NCBI RefSeq assembly: GCF_016862955.1
Contig: NZ_BONY01000029.1
Span: 1 to 64,000, forward strand
Length of the DNA: 64,000 bases
Reading direction: 5' to 3'
DNA from: Rhizocola hellebori
GTDB lineage: Bacteria > Actinomycetota > Actinomycetes > Mycobacteriales > Micromonosporaceae
Part shown: piece after piece, positions 17,130 to 24,988 of the stretch
How positions within the stretch are numbered: the stretch's first letter is position 1
Layout: each line of letters starts with the position of its first letter
The notes under the pieces: generated by a model
Database searches by the model: none
The model's input: the letters and a program-made list of their open reading frames with translations, nothing else
Told to the model about the DNA's origin: nothing
Translations under genes and position numbers: made by a program

Positions 17130-17495
17130 CTACCGGCCACCCATGTAGCGAGCGATGAGGAGGGCGGAGCAATCACCGACTGCTGCCTCGATGCGGCGAA
17201 GCTGTGCCTGAAGGGCCGGATGCCGATCCCGTGAGCGCTGATTGATGTAGTCATGGACATCCACCACTGCATCTACCGCGTGCTGAGCGATGACGGCTGA
17301 GTAGCGCATTCGAGCGTCCATGCGGTAGGCAGCGTTTCCTTCGTACTGTTCCACGCCCCAAGACATGGGATCTAGCGGCGGTGGGCTCACCATTCCAGAG
17401 GGAGCGCGATGTTCTAGGTGTGCGGACTGGCTCCAGTTACGTGCTTTGGTATCCCGTTCGTTTCGTTGCCTGAGTTCTTCTTCGTAGTCGCGCAT
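17130..17495 (-). CDS. Hypothetical protein, first gene of the transfer operon
   Basis: 121 residues, charged N-terminus (MRDYEEELRQRNERDTKARN), Pro-rich middle, then a helical C-terminal part (YSAVIAQHAVDAVVDVHDYI onward). No membrane span, no known family. It opens the run of coupled genes 17495-15655. The iteron-like hairpin at 17606-17650 lies 111 bp upstream and may control it. Confidence 0.65.
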   Translation of the reverse strand: MRDYEEELRQRNERDTKARNWSQSAHLEHRAPSGMVSPPPLDPMSWGVEQYEGNAAYRMDARMRYSAVIAQHAVDAVVDVHDYINQRSRDRHPALQAQLRRIEAAVGDCSALLIARYMGGR

Positions 17496-17605
17496 GGGTG
17501 TTCATGGCTCCAATCGGGAAGTGCGTGGACGCGCCAGAATCGGCGGCCTTGATGGAGCGAGATTAGGCAAGGCGGCGAACGGCAATCAATAGGCTGGGGG
17601 GAGAT

Positions 17606-17650
17606 GTCGCTGTATTGTCGCTGGTCAGAGCGCAGCGACAATACAGCGAC
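17606..17650. repeat. Perfect 18-bp inverted repeat built from GTCGCTG iterons
   Basis: GTCGCTGTATTGTCGCTG (17606-17623) and its exact reverse complement CAGCGACAATACAGCGAC (17633-17650) are separated by 9 bp. Each arm holds two direct GTCGCTG units 4 bp apart, so there are four iterons as two inverted pairs. It is just upstream of the transfer operon. It could be a repressor operator, an origin of transfer/cis-acting transfer locus or a replication iteron. Confidence 0.85.
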
Positions 17651-17762
17651 AGAGTGGCGACATTGACGCACGGAAATGCGTCAAGTGCCCGCTCCCTTGA
17701 GGAGAGCAGGCACTTATGAGTTGGATGCAGGCCGTAGCGACTTGTATTGCCAACCTGAGGAA

Positions 17763-18113
17763 TCAGGTGCCGCCGTGTAGATACCCGAACACCCAGTCGT
17801 CCCACTCCTCCTTGTCGAACGGGAATGGCAGGCGGTCGAGATCATCCAGACGTAGGTCGGCGGTAGCCGTGACGAGATCACGAATGCCCGCAAAGTCCTC
17901 GGGCCGCTGTGCGAACCAGGCCGAGATCACCGCCCATGTGACCATGAGCATTCCGTGATCGCCTCGCGTTTGCGAGATGAACCGGGTCTCAGGTTCCTGG
18001 GCGAAATCGACAAAGAAGCTGAGTAGGTGACCGGGTGCTTCTTGATCGTAATGACTGCCCACCCGATTTACGAAGTCCCTGAACTGCGTCGCAAGCTCAA
18101 GCGCTTTCTTCAT
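17763..18113 (-). CDS. Hypothetical protein
   Basis: 116 residues, soluble, acidic, with a good ribosome site (GGAAGGTGG) before ATG at 18113. Tryptophan-rich C-terminus (DKEEWDDWVFGYLHGGT) and no membrane span or recognisable motif. Its 139-bp upstream gap to the STAND ATPase (divergent) holds both promoters. Function unknown; cargo of the element. Confidence 0.6.
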   Translation of the reverse strand: MKKALELATQFRDFVNRVGSHYDQEAPGHLLSFFVDFAQEPETRFISQTRGDHGMLMVTWAVISAWFAQRPEDFAGIRDLVTATADLRLDDLDRLPFPFDKEEWDDWVFGYLHGGT

Positions 18114-18251
18114 GCTGATCCACCTTCCGAAGAGAGAGGAACTTGATCTTGGATCAGCGCGTATTATGAACCGTTTTCGTTATTTGACAAGCGTAACGAT
18201 CTTTGCTTTCGGCTAACATGCGTCTCCGAAGCCGAAGGGAGACAGATCGTC

Positions 18252-20069
18252 ATGGCTACTGCCTCTATTGACGCCGATGGGCGTGACTCTCGTGTGGTCG
18301 CGCTGGAGAAGTTGGCTTTGAAGGGGCTCACGCGAATCCGACTGGAGGAATTTGAGGTCTTGCTCGGCCTCGTCGGCGATCTCTCTCAAGAGGCGAGGTC
18401 CGTAGGTAAGAGTAAAGCCGATGTTCTCCACGAGGCGTTCGAAAGCGTTGCTGCCCAGGCACGGAAAGCGGCTCTGGCATTGCCAGGCGGATTGACCCGT
18501 AAGAGTGAGACGTGCCAAATCGCTGCCGCTTGCGAGCTGCTTGGCCTGGGCGAGGACCGACAGTTCTCACAAATTTTCGGCGAAAACGAAAACGCTTTGT
18601 CAAATTTCCTAGAAGTTGTGGGCACTAAACCTGAATATGAAGGACGCAAACTCCGGGCAGTGTGCTGGGTGAGACTCACTAGTGATAGGACCACTGAACG
18701 CAATGCTTGGCGTCATTGGTATCCAGCCCTGTTGAAGGCCGTGCAAGTCAACCTCAGGGCCTCACGTGCGACCGATATCTTTGTCCCGAGCCAGGAGACG
18801 CCGGATGCCGTTGGCCATTTAGGTTACGTTCGGCGTGAGGGCGAGGAAGCCAAGTTCCGTCGGCTCGTTGATAAGGGCGCGAAGCTGATCGTCTTTTGGG
18901 GTCAGCCTGGTATGGGTAAGACATCACTCGCGACGGCGCTCACTGGCGCTGCACCGCTAGTTTTTTTCGATAGTCACGGCGAAACCCAACAAGATGAAAT
19001 CATTACGGCCCTTCAAGACCGGGGCATTGCGCTAAAAGACCAACCAGCAGACCTGAGGTCTCAACTTGCGCTTCTAACGCATGGGGTTGGAGCGCCTCCA
19101 TTCGTTCTTTTGGACAACTTGGAGAACGCGGACGTGCTACGCCAGTACGTTCCGCGCCGCCTTGACTCGGTCGTCGTCGCCACCTGCCGAGCTAAAGGGG
19201 TTGCACCACCCGATCGTTGCACCTTCATACGGATCGATAAGATGCGTGCCGACGAAGCAAGAAAGTTGGCGCTCAGTAGGAATCCATCGCTCTCGGCCGA
19301 TGATGTAACACAAATCCTCGTTGCGTTCATGGGCTATCCCCTCGCAACTAACTACGTGAGCGCATTCATTGCACGTACACACCTTTCCGCTGCGGAAGTA
19401 TGCCGTGATATCACGTCAGATCCCTTGGAGAATGCTTCAAAGATCACGACCGTAGAAGGCCGACCGCTGCTGGCGGCACTTCGGCATGTTGTCCAGCAGG
19501 TCAATGCGATAGACAAACTTGCATATCGAATGTTGGTTTTGAGCGTCTATATGGGCTATATGGCAAGGCGTGGGAGGGTTGCCGCAATGGTAAGAGCGTC
19601 CGAGCCAACCTTGTCCGATACTCGGATTATGCAAGGGTTGCTGTTGCTCGCAGACTATTCGCTCGTGACCTTGGCTCAGGATTTTGGTCGGGACTATCCT
19701 GATCTCGGTGAACGAATTCTAATTCACCCATTTACGGCGGCGTTGTTGCGCGACGAGTTCATACCGGAGATGCCAAGAATTGTCGCGGACGCACAGGTGC
19801 TGTATGGCCGAATAATGCAACGTGTCAAAGGCTCGCCAGATCCGTCCAACTTCAAGAGAACACGTCAGGAGGAGATTGATTTTGATGCCGCCTGTTCAGC
19901 TATCGTTGAGGCAGCGCATTGGACTATCGACTTCGCGTCAGCCGAGGCCAATGCGGGTCCACCAAACGAGGACGTTCATAAAATGCTGCTTCGTCTTACG
20001 CTAGGCGTGCTCTTGGGTGAGCCTATTCCTCCAAACCTGACAGATCTAGGAACTGCGTCGCGTCGTTAG
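18252..20069 (+). CDS. STAND (NB-ARC-like) NTPase
   Basis: 605 residues in AT-richer DNA. The N-terminal ~190 residues are helical and unrecognised. The NTPase follows: Walker A GQPGMGKTS (217-225), Walker B FVLLDN (about 284-289), a sensor segment VVVATCRA and the GYPLA motif typical of STAND proteins. The C-terminal half is helical but lacks obvious TPR or WD repeats. STAND ATPases act as switches: a ligand opens the molecule and an attached effector is released. Many prokaryotic ones are antiphage. Here the effector would be the unknown N-terminus. It stands alone between a divergent hypothetical and the CBASS operon, which is antiparallel. The call on the ATPase is firm; the defence role is inference. 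Confidence 0.8.
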   Translation: MATASIDADGRDSRVVALEKLALKGLTRIRLEEFEVLLGLVGDLSQEARSVGKSKADVLHEAFESVAAQARKAALALPGGLTRKSETCQIAAACELLGLGEDRQFSQIFGENENALSNFLEVVGTKPEYEGRKLRAVCWVRLTSDRTTERNAWRHWYPALLKAVQVNLRASRATDIFVPSQETPDAVGHLGYVRREGEEAKFRRLVDKGAKLIVFWGQPGMGKTSLATALTGAAPLVFFDSHGETQQDEIITALQDRGIALKDQPADLRSQLALLTHGVGAPPFVLLDNLENADVLRQYVPRRLDSVVVATCRAKGVAPPDRCTFIRIDKMRADEARKLALSRNPSLSADDVTQILVAFMGYPLATNYVSAFIARTHLSAAEVCRDITSDPLENASKITTVEGRPLLAALRHVVQQVNAIDKLAYRMLVLSVYMGYMARRGRVAAMVRASEPTLSDTRIMQGLLLLADYSLVTLAQDFGRDYPDLGERILIHPFTAALLRDEFIPEMPRIVADAQVLYGRIMQRVKGSPDPSNFKRTRQEEIDFDAACSAIVEAAHWTIDFASAEANAGPPNEDVHKMLLRLTLGVLLGEPIPPNLTDLGTASRR

Positions 20070-20091
20070 CCAGCGGTATCGCGCAGCAGTC

Positions 20092-20367
20092 TCACCGATC
20101 TGAATTGACCCTCAATTCAAATCCAGCATTTCCGCTATGGAAACCGGTGCAGTTGTTTGACTCCAGCCCTCGATGAATGCGGTAACCATCCGCCTTGGCC
20201 GCCCGCAAAGATTCGAAGACCTTCGTCTCGCAGCAGGGCAATCGACTCCCATACGCCTTCCTCGCCGCAAGCCCGCTATTGACGAATGGCACAATAACGA
20301 CCGGGATCCCACGGCCAACCGCCTCGGTCAGCACCGTGAGGGCGTAGGTACCAGCGATCCCCATCAC
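20092..20367 (-). pseudogene. C-terminal remnant of a flavoprotein (HFCD/phosphopantothenoyl decarboxylase-like)
   Basis: The stretch IAGTYALTVLTEAVG...PVVIVPFVN (first ~30 residues) matches the C-terminal part of actinomycete flavoproteins of the decarboxylase-like family (typical ...GIADTLAL..L.EA.G.G.P...VPFVN). The N-terminal two-thirds, with the flavin loop, is missing, and downstream the frame is degenerate. The fragment begins exactly at the CD-NTase stop (overlap ATGA type), so it looks like a fusion scar rather than a gene. It may be what remains of the locus the operon inserted into. Confidence 0.55.
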
Positions 20368-21233
20368 CGCGCCGGGAACTCCCCACCAAACAGCAGATTC
20401 AGATAGTAGAAGGCGGTCGCGGGATCGCCGCTCTTATACGCCTCGACGGCCTTACGAGCGCGCGTCGCAGCAGTCGAGAGCTTGGACAGCGCATCTCGCT
20501 TTTTTGGGTCCGTTGAGCAGGCGTAGAACCTTCCGGCTATGCCCATCGGGTCGTTCATCGCGGCAAGTCCGTCATCCTCCAGCTTGTTAAGCAGGCGGGA
20601 AATGTCGTGGACCGGTATGAAGTTGGGCTCATCCTGCATGTAGCGGGCCGCGCGCATCTCCAGGTAGAAGGATGAGATCGGAACGCTGTTGTAGTACTTC
20701 CACGCTTTGGCTAGCCGAGTGAGCTTCTTCGCACCGCCAGCGACTTTGTCCATGCCGTTAATTTCGGTCACGTAGTCGAGGTGCGCTTGTGGCGCCGACT
20801 CCAGCCAGCCCGATGCAGCACCGGGAATGTCATACACGTGGTCATCGTCAGCGGTGCGGTGGCTATGGAAGCCGGGTGTAATCTCCCAGGTTTCGTCGCC
20901 ACCTGCAAATGCGACCACCACGGCCGGCCGACTGACATAGACAGAGGTGAAAGGAAAGCTCTTCTGCAGCGCACCCTTCACCCAGCTCAGTGCTGTGTCA
21001 GATGAGCCTGGCCGTCCGCCGCGGATGCTCACCAGGAGGTCGGCATCACAGTGTCTATGGACACCAGTGCCGTGCGTAAACGAGCCAATCTCGCGAATCA
21101 AGCTCACGTCCAGCTGACTGCGAAGCGAGGTCTCAATCCTGCTTCGGTGCCGTACGCGCGTTAGTCGCTCCGACTGGCTTGGCATGATCCAGTCGAGGAA
21201 CAGCTCAAACCCTTGCTCCACCGTTCGTGCCAT
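20364..21233 (-). CDS. CD-NTase, CBASS nucleotidyltransferase
   Basis: 289 residues. The nucleotidyltransferase signature is present: GS at 50-51 in GSFTHGTG, the DxD pair in DADLLV (Asp63, Asp65), and a third acidic candidate Glu117 in WEITPGF. The C-terminal helical part (about 150-289) fits the CD-NTase fold. These enzymes sense phage infection and make a cyclic oligonucleotide that triggers an effector. It is the last gene of a minus-strand operon: XRE-TPR regulator, S-4TM effector, then this gene 110 bp after the effector. No cap2/cap3 accessory genes are seen, so it would be a minimal type I CBASS. Product nucleotide cannot be read from sequence. Confidence 0.85.
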   Translation of the reverse strand: MARTVEQGFELFLDWIMPSQSERLTRVRHRSRIETSLRSQLDVSLIREIGSFTHGTGVHRHCDADLLVSIRGGRPGSSDTALSWVKGALQKSFPFTSVYVSRPAVVVAFAGGDETWEITPGFHSHRTADDDHVYDIPGAASGWLESAPQAHLDYVTEINGMDKVAGGAKKLTRLAKAWKYYNSVPISSFYLEMRAARYMQDEPNFIPVHDISRLLNKLEDDGLAAMNDPMGIAGRFYACSTDPKKRDALSKLSTAATRARKAVEAYKSGDPATAFYYLNLLFGGEFPAR

Positions 21234-21343
21234 GGTGGTTCATCGCCTCTACTCGCTTGAGGAATGTTGACCAAACGAGCGTATGAGGCCACCCCGACAA
21301 CCTCCGCAGATCTCGTCACCCGGAGGCGTGAACCGCGCGTTCG

Positions 21344-22264
21344 CTAGTCCTCGTCAGCGCGGAGCGCCATGGTGCCTGCCCTGGTGCTCTCGTCCACGCG
21401 GCTACGCCGGAGCCGGTAGAAGAGCTGGGGCACCCGTGGCCCATCACGGCGCAGCAGGTAGGCGGAGTCTTGGATCTGGCGGCAATCGGCAGCGCTAAGG
21501 ACTGTGGTTCCGGCCTTGTAGTCCCGCCAAAGATCGTGGATCTTGTGCTGGACCTGCTCACGGCTCGTGGCGTGCTGCCAGTGCAGCCGTGAGAGATCGA
21601 GAGAATCGAGGAAGGCGGGCGCGCTTGGCAGGAAGATCTTGACCAAGTACTCGGCCAGGCTCAGATCCGCCACCAACGCCACGACCAGGCCAATCAGGAA
21701 CCACCCGACTCCGGCGACCAAGATCGTGGTGCCGTAGGCCTTATGGTCGGAGCGGCTCCAGACCATGCTCTGACGCTGGCATAGCAACACGTCCGCCGGC
21801 CAAGGGGTGCCACTCAGATCAATGCTGTACCAGTTCTTGTAGGGACCGTCGTTCTTGATAGCTCGTGCGGCCGCAGCAAGGTCGTCCGGCGCGGGCGGAC
21901 GCCCGGCCAGTGAACCGTTCCAGGGCAGCAAGAACAGCTTGGTATCAAATAGCTCCTGTGCGCGCACCGCCTCAAGCGTCCGGCGTTGTTCCATCCAGGA
22001 AAGCCAGGTGCGACCGACCACCAGCCATCCAGCGCTGACGGCGGCTACCAGTTCGCTTGTGGACGGAACCAATAGCGACAGCAGCGGACCAATGGCAGCC
22101 AGGCCGAAGGTGCCGATAGCGCGCGCCCGACGCCACCGGTGGGCCAGCTGGTAGTAGCGGCTATAGGCTTTCAGGCGCTGCAGGTGCTCGGGCTGGTCCT
22201 GACGCTCAGTAATCCGGGCCGACGCCCCTTCAGGCACCGGCAGCTTCGCGGCTTCGGCGGTCAC
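21344..22264 (-). CDS. S-4TM family putative pore-forming effector
   Basis: 306 residues. Hydrophobic segments at about 48-66 and 68-90 (with a Trp-rich WLVVGRTWLSW), and again around 174-200 (LVAGVGWFLIGLVVALVADL), with a soluble region between and a basic C-terminal part. This layout matches the SMODS-associated four-transmembrane (S-4TM) effector family. On sensing the cyclic nucleotide made by the CD-NTase it is expected to depolarise the membrane and kill or arrest the infected cell. Start overlaps the upstream regulator stop by 4 bp; the CD-NTase follows. Confidence in effector class is moderate, as the motif match is by layout. Confidence 0.75.
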   Translation of the reverse strand: MTAEAAKLPVPEGASARITERQDQPEHLQRLKAYSRYYQLAHRWRRARAIGTFGLAAIGPLLSLLVPSTSELVAAVSAGWLVVGRTWLSWMEQRRTLEAVRAQELFDTKLFLLPWNGSLAGRPPAPDDLAAAARAIKNDGPYKNWYSIDLSGTPWPADVLLCQRQSMVWSRSDHKAYGTTILVAGVGWFLIGLVVALVADLSLAEYLVKIFLPSAPAFLDSLDLSRLHWQHATSREQVQHKIHDLWRDYKAGTTVLSAADCRQIQDSAYLLRRDGPRVPQLFYRLRRSRVDESTRAGTMALRADED

Positions 22265-23409
22265 GAAGCACTAGTCTGCACCAACAGCTCGTCAAGCTCA
22301 CGTCCCTGGCGGGCACCCATCGCGTTTAGCCTGTTCGCAGCCCGTTCGATCTGTTTAATGCCGTGCCGGTTGCGGACCTCGCGAGCCTTGGGAAGCGCGG
22401 CTCTGGCCACATCGAGCGCTGCCTCGGCGTCGCCGTTCTCAGCCTGCGCCATGGCCAGACACGACAGATACCAGGCGCGGTCGCGGGTGAAGTGTTCCGG
22501 CAGGCGGTCCAGGCCGTCGCGGTAGAAGGCGGTGGCGCGCGCCCAGCTGTGCAGATGCGACTCGATCATGCCTGCTTGCAGCGTCAGCCAGACGTCGCCG
22601 TAGAAGTACATCCAGTCCGGCATGTCGACGACCGACCCGAGCAACGCGGCGGCGTCATCGAGAACGTGCCTGGCCTGCTGATCCGATTGCATGGCCAGAC
22701 CCCGAGCGCTCATCTGCACCGCCATGCCTCGGACCATGGGCGAGGCTCCGGGTGTGGCCGCGGCCGCTTCACCAAAGCGCTGACACCTCAGCGGCTCTGC
22801 CGATGACCACGCCACGTGAGCTTTCATGGACAGGGTTGTCGCCACCATGTCGGCGTCGCCGGCCTCAACGGCTAGGTCATGAGCCAAGGAGTAGTACTCC
22901 ACTGCCTGTGGTGAGTTGCCGCCGTCCTGGCACATCCAGGCGATGAACTGAGCGTGACTCGCGGCTAATGCCAGCACCTGATCAAACAGCTGACCCCTGG
23001 CGGCAAAGCGCAGGCTCTGCACCGTCTCCATCTGCCGCATGACCACGGGCAAGAGCGGTTGTCCGCCAATGGTGTCCTCCAGCCTGCGCTGCTGGTTCAG
23101 CAAGCTGACGAAATGATCCACAACCGTCTGGTCGACGCGGGTGTGACCTTCCAGAACCTGCTCCACTCGGTCGGCCTCGTGCGCGACCGTTGGTGCGCCT
23201 GGGCCTTGCACGTCGACGAGCAGGATCGCCAGCTCGTCGATGCTTATCCGGAGCGCCTTAGCAAGTCTCGGTCGGTGCCACGGCTGGGGATTGGTATCGG
23301 CACGCTCCCACCGGCGCACCGTCACGGGATCAACACCAAGCAGTTCGGCCAAGCGTTCTTGGCTGAGTCCCACGGCTTTGCGCCGCTCGGCTAACCGAAT
23401 CCGTTTCAC
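22261..23409 (-). CDS. XRE-type HTH regulator with TPR-like C-terminus
   Basis: 382 residues: an N-terminal HTH (GLSQERLAELLGVDPVTVRR, about residues 14-33) and a C-terminal array of helical repeats (about 90-370) of the TPR kind. It is first in the operon with the S-4TM effector, joined by a 4-bp overlap. It likely controls the operon: a regulator beside CBASS keeps the effector silent until needed. A second member of the family (36494-37663) shares the HTH pattern but pairs with a NUDIX gene. Ligand of the repeat domain is unknown. Confidence 0.85.
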   Translation of the reverse strand: MKRIRLAERRKAVGLSQERLAELLGVDPVTVRRWERADTNPQPWHRPRLAKALRISIDELAILLVDVQGPGAPTVAHEADRVEQVLEGHTRVDQTVVDHFVSLLNQQRRLEDTIGGQPLLPVVMRQMETVQSLRFAARGQLFDQVLALAASHAQFIAWMCQDGGNSPQAVEYYSLAHDLAVEAGDADMVATTLSMKAHVAWSSAEPLRCQRFGEAAAATPGASPMVRGMAVQMSARGLAMQSDQQARHVLDDAAALLGSVVDMPDWMYFYGDVWLTLQAGMIESHLHSWARATAFYRDGLDRLPEHFTRDRAWYLSCLAMAQAENGDAEAALDVARAALPKAREVRNRHGIKQIERAANRLNAMGARQGRELDELLVQTSAS

Positions 23410-23707
23410 AGGTTCATCCGTCCACGCCGTGGTGTCATGCGTTTAGACACATTGACGCAGATCAGGACGGCCGACGCAACGGCGATGCACGGTTTCTGTC
23501 CGGTTGCGATTCTGTGGGGGACCGGGGAGCGGCTGCCAGGGTGATCGCGAGACATTCGGGGCGGGATGCCAGAAACTCCGGTTCGCGCCGCAGGTCATCC
23601 CTGGCCCGACCGCCTCGATTGTCTTTTGGATGCCCCGGCCGGTCGCGAACCTCGCTTCCGCCCGGTCGGGTGCCTCGCCACCACCGCGCTGAAGGGTGCG
23701 ATCCCTC

Positions 23708-23932
23708 ATGGCAACGCACGACACGGATTCCCGATCACCGCGCTCAGTCACCTGGCGGGTTACCAAATGGGAGAAGACCGAGGACTGGCGGTGGAGGATC
23801 GCCGCGTTCTCCGACCACCCACTGGGTAACTGGTCGGCCGCGCTCGCTGTAGCCCGCGCCTGGTTACTCGGTGCCATTGATGAAGTCGAGAACGGTCAGC
23901 TCCGCATCAAGGTTGACCCGATGGATATGTGA
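23708..23932 (+). CDS. Hypothetical small protein
   Basis: 74 residues from the ATG at 23708, Trp-rich (RVTKWEKTEDWRWR, residues 16-29), soluble, with a C-terminal acidic stretch. A weak purine-rich site (GAAGGGTGCG) lies upstream. Divergent from the XRE-TPR gene with 298 bp between that could hold both promoters. No family recognised. It pairs with the next small gene (24019). Confidence 0.45.
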   Translation: MATHDTDSRSPRSVTWRVTKWEKTEDWRWRIAAFSDHPLGNWSAALAVARAWLLGAIDEVENGQLRIKVDPMDM

Positions 23933-24018
23933 CAGCTCAACGCTTTGGCGCACGCTTCGGCTGAGGCGCCCTGACTCTCTAGTGCACGCCCCAACCCTCA
24001 GGTGCGAAGGACACATCT

Positions 24019-24225
24019 ATGAACATCACCGAACTGCTGATCACCGGCTTTGATGGCGAGCGCGCGGTGTTTGCCGTCAACCTGTCGCCCGACATGGCCA
24101 GAGCCATCTTCACGGAGTCGGACGACGACGGGCAGGTAACCGTTGACGCCACCGCCCAATACGCCTCCGGGTTGTTCGGGCCGCTGGCAAAGCTCTTCGA
24201 CGGCATGACGATCGTGTCGCCATAG
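24019..24225 (+). CDS. Hypothetical small acidic protein
   Basis: 68 residues (begins MNITELLITGFDGERAVFAV, rich in Asp/Glu). GAAGGA lies 9-14 bp upstream of the ATG. No domain recognised. It follows the 23708 gene by 86 bp on the same strand and the two could be one transcript. Confidence 0.5.
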   Translation: MNITELLITGFDGERAVFAVNLSPDMARAIFTESDDDGQVTVDATAQYASGLFGPLAKLFDGMTIVSP

Positions 24226-24241
24226 CTTGCGGGCTAAACTT

Positions 24242-24805
24242 TTACCGCTTCTCTATTCTAATCACAACGTATTGCCATTGTTTTGGAGCCACATCCCTAG
24301 CTGGCGGCTTGATCGAACCTAGAGAGCGCGAGCTAGCCAGGAGGTGTAGGTCAGCTCGTGTGGCTTCGATGTGGCACGGATACACAAACGTAGGCACACA
24401 GTCGGAACTCAAACTCTCGTATGTGATCTTGTACCCCAGACGATTTGTTAATACATCTAGGAATTGCCTTTCTGTACCCGTAGCCACTGGGACAAACCAC
24501 GATCGTTGAACGTATGGGCAAACCTCGTCGATGCAGTCGATGGGGTCGAGGAAATTATCGCGCCTCGAAACCGCCGCCTCGACTCGCTCCACCGCCTCAG
24601 AAGGCACCATTACCTCACGGCGAACTCTTTCCATTTCGCTGTTTGTCTTGTCAAATCCTTTGAGGTTGGGTACCGATGCGTGCCGATACCATGCCACAGG
24701 GCCAACTACTAACGCGAGCGCCAAGACTCCAGCCAGCAGAGCCATTACGACATGGGCTCTGGTATCGCTTATACCGCGCTTCCTCATTGGACTCGTTGGC
24801 TGCAT
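24242..24805 (-). CDS. Hypothetical membrane protein
   Basis: 187 residues: one N-terminal membrane segment (about 20-42, VVMALLAGVLALALVVGPVAW) then a soluble extracytoplasmic domain with four Cys (about 107, 111, 143, 150) that could form disulfides. GC is lower than in flanking core genes. The start at 24805 has AAGAGG about 10 bp upstream. No family recognised; probably a cargo gene. Confidence 0.6.
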   Translation of the reverse strand: MQPTSPMRKRGISDTRAHVVMALLAGVLALALVVGPVAWYRHASVPNLKGFDKTNSEMERVRREVMVPSEAVERVEAAVSRRDNFLDPIDCIDEVCPYVQRSWFVPVATGTERQFLDVLTNRLGYKITYESLSSDCVPTFVYPCHIEATRADLHLLASSRSLGSIKPPARDVAPKQWQYVVIRIEKR

Positions 24806-24988
24806 TCGTTACCGCTACCTCTTAATGGATTCATTATACACACAGCCTAATTGCATTCGTAGTTACTGATTGGCGTCAGCCTCGTCTATTTGAAGTTATT
24901 TGTATTAATGCTATCTTATATCGAGCTCTGTCGATCGATTTAGGCGGAGCAATTCACATTCCGTGCCTACCAGAGGTGGTGCAAAAGA

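Larger units (their letters stand above)
8779..17763. mobile_element. Integrative and conjugative element, recognised core
   Basis: A tRNA-Arg target, an adjoining large serine recombinase and a minus-strand block of transfer genes (coupling ATPase, replication-relaxation protein, methyltransferase, DUF2637 membrane protein, coupled small ORFs) make an actinobacterial integrative conjugative element. The left end is at the tRNA. No second copy of the tRNA 3' end is visible in the window, so the right end is unknown; the AT-richer cargo up to about 38.2 kb may belong to it. The end given here only bounds the recognised core. Confidence 0.75.
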
